Positions 1 through 12,100 of a stretch of DNA of 64,000 nucleotides are shown in pieces. Source of the DNA: Ditylenchus dipsaci (taxonomy: Eukaryota > Nematoda > Chromadorea > Rhabditida > Anguinidae); the NCBI GenBank assembly GCA_004194705.1, contig SADC01000399.1, positions 310,001 to 374,000 of the forward strand, read 5' to 3'. Each line of letters opens with the position of its first letter. Positions within the stretch are counted from its first letter, which is position 1. The notes beneath the pieces are model-generated. The model worked only from the letters and a program-made list of their open reading frames with translations. It made no database searches and was not told the origin of the DNA. Both the position numbers and the translations under genes were made by a program.

Positions 1-116
1 TCTCCTTCTGAGCTCTTTTGAATGCTTCCAAGGAATCTTCCAATTTGTAATGTGCTGTAGTCAGGCCTTTCAGATTCACAACTCCTTTAGCAACCATGTC
101 TAATGCAGTGGGGTAG
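1..116 (-). CDS. SORD: SORD exon 6 (truncated by window edge)
   Basis: Encodes [20 protein letters not shown], then [18 protein letters not shown], equivalent to the [20 protein letters not shown]...LEKALEAFETFKKG region. The acceptor is ATTTAG at 118-117, chosen because it alone keeps the phase from exon 5 (TG+C = Cys). Only about 20 C-terminal residues should remain outside the window. Confidence 0.88.
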
Positions 117-3100
117 CTAAATTTGATTATGCACACTGCAAAGACAAAGAACCTGGCTACTTGGTCTAAGGTGTCGAACTTCGTGTTTTACTTTTAAAAA
201 TGTTTTATAGATGTATTTTGTTGACAACTCAGTGTTGTAGTGTCAGACTAACTCTGCAGAATTGAAAGTTGGTCAACATCATAAATTTCAGAAATGCAAA
301 ATTCTGTCAAAAAATGCCTAGAAATAAAATAAATGAAAAAACCATCAAGAAAGTTTGATTCGTTTTCTATTTATTTTCGTTTTTAATCCATTTTGCAGAA
401 ACTTTACAATTCCGATATTGGTTACGCTAATCCAAATTTAATTCTGCACAGGTTTGTCTGAAATCGCAACACCGAGTGTCAACAAATAACCCTAAAATTC
501 ATTTTGAAAAATAAAAAATGAATAAAACAAAAATATAACACGCAGTTTGACACCCTGAACCAGAGTGGTGCAAAATACCAATACAAGAACTAACCAATTA
601 GCATATCTGAGCACACCTCGCAAGTCCAGCTCTTTAGTAGAAGCTTCAGTCACTGGTAGGTCTGCGCGATCAGACGACGCTCCAACCAACATTATAACAC
701 CACCAACTTGAGTAGCCTTGAATATTTTTTTTGAAGATTCATTAAAGTCCGCGCTTGAAAGACACCAGTCCCGATATATGTATTCCTATATGTATTCGAG
801 TTGCGCCCGAAAAAAATATGCCTTGGTCCCCTATGAGTGTAAGAGTTATTTGATACCAAACTTGTTAAAATAGGCTTTGGGCTTTTTAAATAAATTTCGG
901 CTTGCCCGTTTTCCATAAGTAAAATAACTTAAACATATTAAACGAATTTCACATAGTCAACATATTGTACATAGTTAATGAAATTTATATAGTCAACAAA
1001 TCTTACATAGTCAACAAATTCTAATTGTCAACAAATCTAATTTTTACAAACTCCGCGATTTAACAACCTTTAAGATAACTATGAAAATGGCAGAACAACA
1101 CTTTAATGTGGATTTAAAATTAAACTTTTGTCGAGCCTACTGCCATATAATCACCCCCCACCCACGACCTTAAGATTTTTGGCCTTGGTTTACATACGGG
1201 ATGTTTTTTTTGCCTTGGTCCCCCCTATGGTTTTTTCAATTATTTTTCATCAAGCCGAAAACTACCATCATCAGTGATGACTGGTTTGCTGATCGAAAAT
1301 GGGCAAGAAGTTAGGTAGGCCGTTGGGATACAAACACTACGTCATTTGTCATAAGAAAACATTTGCAAGGTTTTTTCACTACACATTTCAAAAACGTAAT
1401 TGCATTATTTTGCTTTAAGAACGATAATTGAAGAGGGATTACCTGTGAGGTACATACGAACAAGTCGGAAGGCTTTTGGGCCCACATGAAACATAAAATC
1501 AAGCGTCTTTATGGCACAAGCGACAAACTACTGGCTTCCTACATTGCTGAATCCGTATTCCGACAAAATTGCCGTGCTAAAAGATGGAGGTATCTAGAAA
1601 AATTCCTGGAGCAGATCTCAAAAATTTATGATTGTTGAATGGTTTATTGAAAACAATTACCGTATTTCCTCTAATAAGCGCCCCCGCTCTAATAAGCGCC
1701 CCCCCCCTCGACTTTGAGGGTCTGAACTCAGTGTAGAAGCAAAATTTTGCAAAGCTGTTTGGCATTTTCTTAACTCCCACGAGCTCTACCGATTCCACTT
1801 TTGAGATTTGGTTGAGCACCCAAAAATCTCGAAATCGCTTTCCAAATTTCCGATTTTTGGGGTTTGAAAAATAAGCGCCCCGGGGCGCTTATTAGAGGAA
1901 ATATGGTACGCCTTGCATGGATTGCTTTAAAAAAAACCATAAGGGGGACCAAGGCAAAAAATAACATCACGTATGTAAACTAGATGACATCAAAATGTTA
2001 AAAGAATTTCACAAAAAATTATTCACCTTTATTGCAGTCTCAAGGCTAGTTGGCACACCAGTGCATTCAATGCTCACTTCTGGCTGACACTCCATTATTT
2101 TTTCAATAGCTGCTGCCAGTACAGCAATAGATTTTCCTCTCACATTAAGAGTGTGGTTAGCACCGAATCGTTTTGCTAGTGCTAATCTAGCGTCATCAAT
2201 GTCAGTCACAAGCACTTGAGCCGCTCCCATTGCTTTAGCTGTGATTATGTTAAGAACGCCAATTGGGCTAATTTTTTTAATAAATGTTTACCGTGTTCTC
2301 TTAATAGAAGTCCTCCTTGATTCAAAATCGTATTTTCGACCTTGCGTTTTTTGCTTATCTCTTATCTCAGGCAAGTTACCCATTAATTTGTAGCTCATCT
2401 CACTGGCTACAAAATTAGTGGTATCTTGCCCGAGAATAGTTCTCAAAAATGGGTCGAAAACAAAAGCCATGAACACGAGTTTAAATCAGAGGGGGGGGGT
2501 ACGCTTCACAGTGAAGAGGCTGTTTGCGGATGCTAAACAGACTTACGCACGGAAATGGCCATAACTTGTTTTGAAGCATTATTTTGTTGGTGTCATTTTG
2601 TAGCTGAGATTCAGGGCTACCAGATTAGTTTTCAATAAAAAGGTGTTGTTTCAAAAATGAGATAAAAAAGAAAGAATCTGCCCGAAGTGTCGGCACTCTA
2701 AATCGAGTTAGGATTTTAGGCGGTCATATTTACTTAGTCAAGAGCTCATTTAGTAGCCCTAAACCTTAACTACATCATGTCAGAAGATACATAAGTCACT
2801 GATAACTACTCCCCCGCCATTAAATTTTTCCTAATCATTAAACTTCTGTACGGATTTTTCAACTTGGTTTCTAACAAAACTATACATAAAATAAATTCAA
2901 GGCCTTGTTTTGTTAGAAACCAAGCTGAAAAATCCGAACAGAAGTTTAATGATTAGGAAAAAAATTAATTGGCGGGGAAAACCGCTGCGCGCAAAAACCA
3001 TGGTCTTTTAAGCAACTAAAATCCACCTGCTCCACAAACGAGCACACTCTGTCCTATGGATACCTTGGCCCTTCGACAGGCATGAACAGCTACATTAAGT

Positions 3101-5937
3101 GGTTCAATAAAGCACCTTCTTCCATGCTTACATGATCAGGTAGTCTGAAAATCAAGTAGTCCGCTTATTACACTTTTCTGATATTTTTTTTGAATAGCAT
3201 TAAAGAAGGACAGACTTTGAGGGTTTTTTAAAATAGGATTTATAAATGGTTGCTTGGGGTTAGAATGCGCACACCCACATACCTTAGACACCAATCACTC
3301 GAAAGTGACTCTGGATGCATGAAAAAAACATGCATACCAGAGTTTCTTTATGCGGTAGGCCCAGTCAACAAAACTATGTTCAAATCCCAACTTTTTAGGA
3401 CTCTAGGTACCGTTTTCAGGTGGTTTACCTTGGTCCCCCAAGGCAAAAAGTCGAATTTTGGTAAAAAAATGTTTTCCCATAAATCAACTTTTTAGGTCAG
3501 AAAATGCCCTAAAACACCCTTTTATCGTTTGCACGCATAAGAATTACTTAGAAATGGTTAAAACCTGATTTTGAAAAATGATTTGTTGGGGGGGGGGGGG
3601 GTGTACTCGCTACTAGCGCCATCTTATCTTTTCGAGAATTTGACCGGTCAAATTCTGGGTCGAAATTTTTTCGGTCAACTTTGATCAAAATTTCTAATAT
3701 CATAAACGACGAAATAGTAGTCCAAGAAATGAAAACAAACAGCTCTAATTAGCTAAACAAACAAAAAAATCTTCAGACATACATATTCTCATATTCAATT
3801 ATCCACAAAAAATGAAAACAACACCATGAAGAGCTTTGCACTACAGTCAAACCTCGGTTATCTGGCACTCCAGTTATCCGGCACCCTGAGTCTGAAAACG
3901 GGAAAAGATATCTGTAATTATCCGGCACCTCAGTTATTCGGCACCCCAAGCTACTTCCCGCAATGAAAATTAAACGCGATTGATCGGCATCCCTCTGATC
4001 TAGTTCAAATTTTCGGGTCAGACAGAAATTAAAATTCATTTTGCTCATTTTGTGTTTACCTTCTCTGTTTCTTTATTCTTGCTGTTCTTTTCATTTTAAA
4101 TGTGGAAACTAATAAGTTGGAAAAAAATTGCAGATAATTCCTTTAAAATCCCTAAATCTCCTGATTTTTTTCAAACTTATTTGTTTTCACATTTCGAAAA
4201 TGACTCATTCGAGTTTATAGAATGTTAGGAAGATGAACTCCAGGGATACAAGCCAGTGAAAAAAAAAATAAAATTTCAAAGGAAAACCGTGACATAAAAT
4301 TTCCGGCCCTATCCCTCAATGGGTACTTTTTTGAATTTGGAAGCTTGTTCCCCTTGTTTGTTTGGCTTAAGCAAGGGTATGTCAGCATATTTCTTTCTTT
4401 CATATTTCTTTCTCAAAGTTTGAAAAATAAAAAATCTCATTTGAATCCTTCCTAACATACGTTGGCCTACCTTTGCCTAAGCCTAAAAAAACAACCGGGA
4501 AACCAATTCAGATACGGGTGAGAAGCCCAATGGCATTTTTTTGTTAAAATCGGTCAGTATATATTAACAACGAGTCAAACCTGAATCTATGATATGTTTA
4601 CGTCCGTCCTAACATACGCTGACTAGCGCTTAACAGGATGGACCAAGCTTAAAAATCGGTAACCAATGAGGGATAGGGCCGGCTTCTCACGCGTATCTGA
4701 GTTGGTTTCCCGGTTGTTTTTTAGGCTTAGGCAAAGGTACAGTCGAAATTTTTATAAGCTACACTCCATATAAGCTACACCTCCTTATAAGCTACACTTG
4801 ACTCCGGTCTCAAATAGGGTATCTTCCGTATAATATACCCCCTATATAAGCTACACCTCTCTATAAGCTGCATCTAAGTTCGGTCCCAAGGTGTAGCTTT
4901 GAGAGAAGTTTGACTGTAGGCCAGCGTATGTTAGGAAGGATTCAAATGAGATTTTTATTTTTTCAAACTTTGAAAAACTCGTTTAAGTCCGTCCTGACAT
5001 ACGCTGGCATACTTTTGGTTAAGCCGAAAAACAAGGGGAACAAGCTTAAAAATCGGTACCTATGGAGGGATAGGGCCACGAGAGTTGACTGTATATCTAG
5101 AGTTAACTGTGTAGCGTTAGTTTGACTGTATGCTGAGAGAAGTTAACTATACAGAGAGGGTTGACTGTGTAGAAAGAGTTGACTGTGTAGTGTGTCAATT
5201 AGTGAGTGAATTCTCCGACTCTGGCTCCGAGCAGGAGCCAGAGCCGGAGCAAAAAATCGCAAAAATACATCCCTACTCACAACCCTACTCCATCGCGCAA
5301 AAAGTTTATAAAACTTGAAAACGTGAAAAAAGAAGCATTATTGGCGTCATTCGGTTGGCTAGAGTCTATTATACAAACAAATACAAAATCTTAGTGAGAT
5401 GAGAAAAATTCAAAAAGATATAGTTAAAATAAAAACCGGAGAAAATTTCGGTCAACTTTTTAGATCAACTTACTTGTAACAAAATGAAGCACCATGAGCA
5501 ATTATCCTAGTCAAAGTGCCATGAACAGGTGGAGTTGCAAAAAACTCCATATCAGGGCACAAATTATAGCGTCCAGTTTTGCAATGCTTACAATGCATGC
5601 AAGACACACCAGGCTCCATGGCTATGCGGTCTCCTTAAGCCCATTTGTTCAGAAAATTAGACTTTAAATGAATTGAAAATATACCAACAGAAAATCCCTT
5701 TACTGCGCTACCTACTCCAAGCACCACCCCACTGGATTCATGCCCAAGTATCATTGGCTCTTTGACTACAAAGGGACCTATGTGACCGGCCGTCACGTAA
5801 TGCACATCTGAGCCGCAAATTCCAACAGTATGAACTCGGATTAGAAGCTGGTTGGGATTGGCCACTGGAACAGGCCATTGTTCCATGCGGATGTCATTGA
5901 TGCCATGGAGAACAGCGCTTAGATTGTCGGTAGACAT
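1..5937 (-). CDS. SORD: Sorbitol dehydrogenase (polyol/L-iditol 2-dehydrogenase), 3' end off window
   Basis: Zinc- and NAD-dependent medium-chain dehydrogenase that oxidises sorbitol to fructose in the cytosol. Six exons were assembled on the minus strand: 5937-5685, 5633-5474, 3144-3027, 2267-2027, 716-595 and 116-1, giving about 337 residues before the window edge (human SORD has 357). Visible features: GICGSDVHY with catalytic zinc ligand Cys41, GHE with His66 and Glu67, the ALIEP-type glutamate segment in exon 3, the Rossmann GAGPIG across exons 3/4, [20 protein letters not shown] in exon 4, and [20 protein letters not shown] in exon 5. Exon 2 keeps a Cys-x2-Cys-x2-Cys-x7-Cys lobe, which vertebrate SORD has largely lost. 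Two single-base deficits break the frame: inside exon 3 (about 3106-3109) and at the exon 3/4 junction. Intron 1 is only 51 nt; the others carry transposons. Family assignment is firm; whether the locus is intact depends on those two bases. Confidence 0.93.
595..716 (-). CDS. SORD: SORD exon 5
   Basis: Encodes [20 protein letters not shown], then [20 protein letters not shown], matching the NLVLVG...REVDIKGVFRY region of the family. Begins in phase 0 after a CAAG acceptor and ends in phase 2 at GTTAGT. Confidence 0.9.
1188..1980. repeat. Foldback element in SORD intron 4
   Basis: The left arm (GTTTACATACGGGATG, then T-rich sequence and GCCTTGGTCCCCCCTATGG) is repeated in reverse at the right end (AAGGGGGACCAAGGC...GTATGTAAAC). 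It encloses the smaller MITE at 1660-1906. The CCTTGGTCCCC motif recurs in many elements of this window. Confidence 0.7.
1660..1906. mobile_element. MITE, CCGTATTTCC...GGAAATATGG family, TA duplication
   Basis: Terminal inverted repeats CCGTATTTCCTCTAATAAGC and its complement are flanked by TA at 1658-1659 and 1907-1908. This is the Tc1/mariner-superfamily pattern with no coding capacity. Related copies with diverged ends lie at 20951, 24794, 27695, 34684 and 42062. Confidence 0.85.
2027..2267 (-). CDS. SORD: SORD exon 4 (coenzyme-binding Rossmann segment)
   Basis: Encodes [20 protein letters not shown]...[19 protein letters not shown]...[21 protein letters not shown]. With the AG acceptor at 2269-2268 the junction to exon 3 is one base short. 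Keeping one more G would give GGC-CCA (Gly-Pro) as the family requires. The donor is GTGAAT, phase 0. Confidence 0.9.
2812..3012. repeat. Hairpin MITE family A, copy 1
   Basis: The arms CCTAATCATTAAACTTCTGT...TTGGTTTCTAACAAAAC and their complement fold on each other (about 2812-2978). The right end continues into GCGCGCAAAAACCATGG. Better-preserved or diverged relatives lie at 32206-32430 and 13028-13185. Confidence 0.7.
3027..3144 (-). CDS. SORD: SORD exon 3 (one base short)
   Basis: Encodes [12 protein letters not shown]...[18 protein letters not shown], then SVLVCGAG. Reading GGT GCT TTA TTG AAC runs into a TAG; one extra A in TTA(A)TTG restores the expected ALIEP and the whole downstream frame. 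Flanking splice sites (TTTTCAG and GTGGAT) are good. Confidence 0.85.
3842..3956. mobile_element. pogo-like MITE, left end only
   Basis: CAGTCAAACCTCGGTTATCTGG is followed by repeated TTATCCGGCAC units. No matching right terminus is visible nearby, so the copy is probably truncated. Lies in SORD intron 2. Confidence 0.5.
4302..5086. repeat. Composite foldback in SORD intron 2
   Basis: GGCCCTATCCCTCAATGGG... at the left matches GGAGGGATAGGGCC at the right in reverse. The inner arms (CCTTTGCCTAAGCC...GGGTGAGAAGCC, about 4470-4535, and its complement at about 4681-4735) also pair. The right arm is split by the TA-flanked MITE at 4740-4916. Confidence 0.65.
4740..4916. mobile_element. pogo-like MITE, 177 bp, TA duplication
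   Basis: Ends in CAGTCGAAATTTTTATAAGC and ...GAGAGAAGTTTGACTG, flanked by TA on both sides. The interior repeats TATAAGCTACACC. It interrupts the right arm of the surrounding foldback, so it arrived later. Confidence 0.8.
5205..5255. repeat. CTCCGGCTC-type low-complexity segment
   Basis: Short run of TCTGGCTCCGAGCAGGAGCC-type sequence in SORD intron 2. The same simple composition makes up the hAT MITE at 51837-52177 and the repeats at about 8300-8470 and 15770-15880. Confidence 0.4.
5474..5633 (-). CDS. SORD: SORD exon 2
   Basis: Encodes [15 protein letters not shown]...[11 protein letters not shown]...[11 protein letters not shown], the structural-zinc lobe with four cysteines followed by the substrate-channel segment. 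The acceptor is TTAAG (no polypyrimidine tract) and the donor GTAAGT. Phases 1 and 2 match exons 1 and 3. Confidence 0.92.
5685..5937 (-). CDS. SORD: SORD exon 1 (start codon)
   Basis: The ATG at 5937-5935 opens [18 protein letters not shown], collinear with the N terminus of known sorbitol dehydrogenases. The exon carries zinc ligands Cys41, His66 and Glu67 and ends in phase 1 (KGFSV-G) at a GTATAT donor. A pogo-like MITE begins only 46 bp upstream, so the 5' UTR or promoter must be very short or lie in transposon sequence. Confidence 0.92.
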
Positions 5938-5983
5938 TTAGAAAAAATATTGAAATAAGTTTGAAATTCTGAAAAAAGTTATA

Positions 5984-6170
5984 CAGTCAACTCTCGATTT
6001 AACGAACCTCTTGATTTAACGAACCTCTTGACTTAACGAACTTCTTTTCAACGCCTATTCGGCCAGCGATCAAATGAAATGGCTGAAATTAACTCTTGAT
6101 TTAACGAAACTCTCGGTTTAACGAACATTTTTGCCGGTCCCCAGGGTTTCGTTAAATCAAGAGTTGACTG
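5984..6170. mobile_element. pogo-like MITE directly upstream of SORD
   Basis: CAGTCAACTCTCGATTTAAC at the left is matched by GTTAAATCAAGAGTTGACTG at the right. The left flank shows TA; the right flank has decayed to AA. Internal repeats of TTAACGAAC. Lies 46 bp from the SORD start codon. Confidence 0.8.
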
Positions 6171-6320
6171 AAAAAGGATCTTTTATGACATTTTTAAGTT
6201 TTACCTCATTTGGTTAAATGGTATGTTTTATAAAGTTGTTGAGAGTAAAGAGAAAAAACGGTATTATAAATAAATCCATGCCTACAATAGTTTGGTAAAA
6301 TGGTTAAATCTAGATATAAC

Positions 6321-6697
6321 GGCCCCGGGGCTACTACTCTAGAGGGGTGTCCAGAAAAAAATGGTTGGTCCTTCCTGCTGTTTCGCCGTTTTTTAAGTTT
6401 TTTTGGTTCAATTTTTTTAAATGTTTTCTGTTTACATCGTTTTATTGCTCGCTTTTTCTAGTCCATCATTCTATTGTATTTTTTTTTCGAAAAACTGCGA
6501 AAAAACAACAGGGGGATCGAACACTTTTTTTAAATTTTATCAAGAAAACAAAAGTAAGGATTGGAATTTTTTTAATTTGATCAAAAAAACGACAGGACAA
6601 ACCAAGCAATTTTTTCAAAAATTTGATCAACAAACAACAGGGGAGACTAAGCACTTTTTTTCCCAAGGTCCCTATAGAGTAGTAGCATCATGGCCCC
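6321..6697. mobile_element. Non-coding inverted-repeat element, about 377 bp
   Basis: GGGGCTACTACTCTAGAGGG at the left pairs with CCCTATAGAGTAGTAGC...GGCCCC at the right. The interior is poly-T/poly-A-rich and has no convincing ORF. Superfamily not determined. Confidence 0.6.
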
Positions 6698-8298
6698 TGT
6701 ATACAATTCTGTGAAGATAAACTCCGTATAACAACTCCTTAAGAAAACGACTCGCAAGCTCCAAAGACACAACTTCCTATTTTTTCGTAAGTTAGATTTT
6801 ATAGGACACAAAAAATAGAAACAAAGACAGTCTCAAACTGGCCTAACAAAACAATCTCGGACTGGCACCATCTCAGGCTGACTATGCAGCCTGGAAGAAG
6901 TCTTTTATATTAGTGAAGAAAGGTGTAGTCTGAAAGTACAAAAAGAACAGCCCTGTTTTGTTGACATTTATTATCTGTTAACGAAAAAAGAACAGACAAA
7001 AAGAAAATTAATTAATAAGCTATCCACAATTTTTTTGTTTAGAACATATTAAATTGCAGAAAATAATAAATTCTCACGAGTTTTGATTGATTATAAAGTT
7101 TCAAATATTTCGACAAGATCTTTTTTTATTTAAAAGCTGAGATTTGAGAAATAGATTAGTACCGAGCTTGCTGAATTTTTCGGCGCTAGTAGCGAATAAC
7201 CACCACCCCCCCCCCCAAGAATCTGTCCTTATAAAATTGCTGTAACTACCCTTGCAAACAACAAGTTTAGGCTTAGCCCTTAGGTTGGGGGTAGGCCAGC
7301 CTACGGAAGTTGTGACTAATGAAGAGTTTGCGCACATTTTCCGGGTCTGGGGCATAAAGTTGGGTACTTTTACTAAAGTAAAAAAAGTGAAAATCGTTGG
7401 GGGGGGGGTGTTTATTCGCTACTAGGGTCAATTTTTCACTACAACAGGCAGAAGTTTTAACAAACAAACAACAACGTTTTTCCCTAATATTCTAGCTCAA
7501 CACCCTTGAAGGACCATACTTATTGATGACAATGTCAATTTGGCAAATTCAAATACGCGCGGAACACTTTTTTTATTGTGATTTTTTAAAATTATTCATA
7601 ATGTACAGGGTGAATTTTTATAAACGCCCGATAGAATATTAGTCATAACTTTTCCAATTTCCTTCGTCTCGACGTGATCTTTTTTGTTCGGAAGAGGAAG
7701 CTCGGGGAAAGAGACCGACACTAATTTTTTATTGTTACTATGTTTTTAATTCTTGAGATTCCCTATTTCGAAAAAACGTATCTTTTCAGATGCCTTATAC
7801 TATCGCTTTCAGCAGAGGAACAGAAGAGATTTGGCGACGTGCAACAACACTGGGTGCCAAAATTATCAAAAAAAATGGTATGCAAAGTTCCAAGAACTTT
7901 TGAAACTTCAAAAATTTTTTGAAACAAAAACGACTCTCAAAAACTTAAAATTTTATAAGTGTTCGAGGTTTTGTAGAAATTATCAATTCATTGGTAACTT
8001 GACCTTAATCGGCCAACAACTACTAAAAAACATTTTTAGTATTAAATGACCGAAAAGGAGTCTTTTATATAAAAAATCAAGCGACGTGTAGTATAACAAT
8101 TGCAGTGTCTTGCGATGACAATTATTATCTTTGCAGTAAAAAGAACAACAACAAGATAAAATTTTGCAGATTTCTGTTCAAAAATATTTAATTGCTGTTC
8201 AAACTATATACTTTCGAGAAAATAAAAATGAGAAATATTAGCATGCTCAAGTCAAGCCCAAATTTGCACTTTCCAATAAGAAAAACTCCCTAGCATGC
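6698..8298. other. Intergenic, no gene recognised
   Basis: AT-rich sequence with no coding exon I can support. About 7165-7432 holds an inverted pair of TATTCGCTACTAG ends with adjoining runs of C and G, probably a decayed small MITE. The open frame around 7753-8049 is lysine/phenylalanine-rich low complexity and resembles no protein I know. Confidence 0.5.
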
Positions 8299-9169
8299 AG
8301 TGCTTGGCATTTCAAAATTTTCGCCCCTGCTCTTGGCTCCTGGCTTTAAAAATTTTGCTTCTCCTCTTGCTCTTGGCTTGAAAATTTGCGCTCCTGCTCG
8401 TGCTTTTGGCTCTTATATTCATAATTTTCGTTCTCGGCTCTTGTGATTTTCGCTGTTGGCTCCTGCGCAAAGGATAGCCATTGAGAAAAAAAATTCTAAA
8501 ATTTCTGGCTGATTGTCTCAAATCGTCTAACAATGTGTTGAAAATATCGGCTGTATTGTTTTTCGGCATTATTTTTTTTCAAAAAGCGCCAGTTTCAAAA
8601 ATGTCCGTTTTCGTCATTTCCCGTTTCGTCATTAGCCGTTTTCGGCATTCGTCGTTTTCAGGAGCTTTTTTCAAAATATTTCGTTTTCGACAAGATGAGT
8701 TTGGGAAATTGAGTTTTTGAAGAAATGAGTTTGGAAATTTGAGTATTTTGGAGAAATGAGTTTCGGATAATTTGGTTTTCGGAGGCATCTGAGTTTGCAC
8801 ACTCTTTCTTGGAAAGCTTCGTTATAGGTCAGTTTTGTGCTTGTTCTTCGCTCATGTATATGTACATAGAAATCATCGAAGACTCCAATTTTTTCACCGA
8901 TCCTCTCTCCAGGGGTCGTATTCAGGTAGGTTAGTAGAGTCAGTAGATCAAGAGTTACTCTTGATCCTACTCGCACTTGAAACGGGTTGAGTAGAGTTTA
9001 GGATCATGAGTTACTCGTGATCCTACTCGCCCGTCTGAAACGAGTTGAGTACAGTTTTGGATCAAAAGTTACTCGCTATCCTACTCGAGCAGCGAGTAAT
9101 TTTTATCTGAGTAGAATCGAGTTCTTCTCGCCTAACTCGAGTTCTACTCGTCTGACTCGAGTTCAACTC

Positions 9170-12100
9170 ACCTAACTCAGCTTTCTGACCCGAGTTTTAC
9201 GAGTAAATTAAATTTTTTTTAATTTTCTCGAGTTCTACTCCCTTAACTCGGCTTTCTAACCCGAGTTTTATGAGTAAATTAAATTTTTTTTAATTTTCTC
9301 GAGTTCTACTCCCTTAACTCGGCTTTCTAACCCGAGTTTTATGAGTAAATTAAATTTTTTTTAATTTTCTCGAGTTCTACTCCCTTAACTCGGCTTCTAA
9401 CCCCGAGTTTTACGAGTAAATTAAATTTTTTTTAATTTTCTCGAGTTCTACTCCCTTAACTCGGCTTTCTAACCCCGAGTTTTACGAGTAAATTAAATTT
9501 TTTTTAATTTTCTCGAGTTCTACTCCTTAACTCGGCTTTCTAACCCGAGTTTTACGAGTAAATTAAATTTTTTTTAATTTTCTCGAGTTCTACTCCCTAA
9601 CTCGGCTTTCTAACCCCGAGTTTTACGAGTAAATTAAATTTTTTTTAATTTTCTCGAGTTCTACTCCCTTAACTCGGCTTTCTAACCCCGAGTTTTACGA
9701 GTAAATTAAATTTTTTTAATTTTCTCGAGTTCTACTCCTTAACTCGGCTTTCTAACCCCGAGTTTTACGAGTAAATTAAATTTTTTTTAATTTTCTCGAG
9801 TTCTACTCCCTTAACTCGGCTTTCTAACCCCGAGTTTTACGAGTAAATTATTTTTTTTAATTTTCTCGAGTTCTACTCCCTTAACTCGGCTTCTAACCCC
9901 GAGTTTTACGAGTAAATTAATTTTTTTAAATTTTCTCGAGTTCTACTCCCTTAACTCGGCTTTCTAACCCCGAGTTTTACGAGTAAATTAATTTTTTTTA
10001 ATTTTCTCGAGTTCTACTCCCTAACTCGGCTTTCTAACCCGAGTTTTACGAGTAAATTAATTTTTTAATTTTCTCGAGTTCTACTCCCTTAACTCGGCTT
10101 CTAACCCCGAGTTTACGAGTAAATTAATTTTTTTTATTTTCTCGAGTTCTACTCCCTAACTCGGCTTTCTAACCCCGAGTTTTACGAGTAAATTAATTTT
10201 TTTTAATTTTCTCGAGTTCTACTCCCTTAACTCGGCTTTCTAACCCGAGTTTTACGAGTAAATTAATTTTTTTTAATTTTCTCGAGTTCTACTCCCTTAA
10301 CTCGGCTTTCTAACCCGAGTTTTACGAGTAAATTAATTTTTTTAATTTTCTCGAGTTCTACTCCCTTAACTCGGCTTTCTAACCCGAGTTTTACGAGTAA
10401 ATTAAATTTTTTTTAATTTTCTCGAGTTCTACTCCCTTAACTCGGCTTTCTAACCCGAGTTTTACGAGTAAATTAAATTTTTTTTAATTTTCTCGAGTTC
10501 TACTCCTTAACTCGGCTTTCTAACCCCGAGTTTTACGAGTAAATTAAATTTTTTTAATTTTCTCGAGTTCTACTCCCTTAACTCGGCTTTCTAACCCGAG
10601 TTTTACGAGTAAATTAAATTTTTTTAATTTTCTCGAGTTCTACTCCCTTAACTCGGCTTCTAACCCCGAGTTTTACGAGTAAATTAAATTTTTTTTAATT
10701 TTCTCGAGTTCTACTCCCTTAACTCGGCTTTCTAACCCCGAGTTTTACGAGTAAATTAATTTTTTTTAATTTTCTCGAGTTCTACTCCCTTAACTCGGCT
10801 TTCTAACCCGAGTTTTACGAGTAAATTAATTTTTTTTAATTTTCTCGAGTTCTACTCCCTTAACTCGGCTTTCTAACCCGAGTTTTACGAGTAAATTAAT
10901 TTTTTTTAATTTTCTCGAGTTCTACTCCCTTAACTCGGCTTTCTAACCCGAGTTTTACGAGTAAATTAATTTTTTTTAATTTTCTCGAGTTCTACTCCCT
11001 TAACTCGGCTTCTAACCCCGAGTTTTACGAGTAAATTAATTTTTTTTAATTTTCTCGAGTTCTACTCCCTTAACTCGGCTTTCTAACCCGAGTTTTACGA
11101 GTAAATTAATTTTTTTTAATTTTCTCGAGTTCTACTCCCTTAACTCGGCTTTCTAACCCCGAGTTTTACGAGTAAATTAATTTTTTTTAATTTTCTCGAG
11201 TTCTACTCCCTTAACTCGGCTTTCTAACCCGAGTTTTACGAGTAAATTAATTTTTTTTAATTTTCTCGAGTTCTACTCCCTTAACTCGGCTTTCTAACCC
11301 CGAGTTTTACGAGTAAATTAAATTTTTTTTAATTTTCTCGAGTTCTACTCCCTTAACTCGGCTTTCTAACCCCGAGTTTTACGAGTAAATTAATTTTTTT
11401 TATTTTCTCGAGTTCTACTCCCTTAACTCGGCTTTCTAACCCGAGTTTTACGAGTAAATTAATTTTTTTAATTTTCTCGAGTTCTACTCCTTAACTCGGC
11501 TTTCTAACCCCGAGTTTTACGAGTAAATTAATTTTTTTTAATTTTCTCGAGTTCTACTCCCTTAACTCGGCTTTCTAACCCCGAGTTTTACGAGTAAATT
11601 AATTTTTTTTAATTTTCTCGAGTTCTACTCCCTTAACTCGGCTTTCTAACCCGAGTTTTACGAGTAAATTAATTTTTTTTAATTTTCTCGAGTTCTACTC
11701 CCTTAACTCGGCTTTCTAACCCCGAGTTTTACGAGTAAATTAATTTTTTTTAATTTTCTCGAGTTCTACTCCCTTAACTCGGCTTTCTAACCCCGAGTTT
11801 TACGAGTAAATTAAATTTTTTTTTAATTTTCTCGAGTTCTACTCCCTTAACTCGGCTTTCTAACCCCGAGTTTTATGAGTAAATTAAATTTTTTTTTAAT
11901 TTTCTCGAGTTCTACTCCCTTAACTCGGCTTTCTAACCCCGAGTTTTACGAGTAAATTAAATTTTTTTAATTTTCTCGAGTTCTACTCCCTTAACTCGGC
12001 TTTCTAACCCCGAGTTTTATGAGTAAATTAAATTTTTTTTAATTTTCTCGAGTTCTACTCCCTTAACTCGGCTTTCTAACCCCGAGTTTTACGAGTAAAT

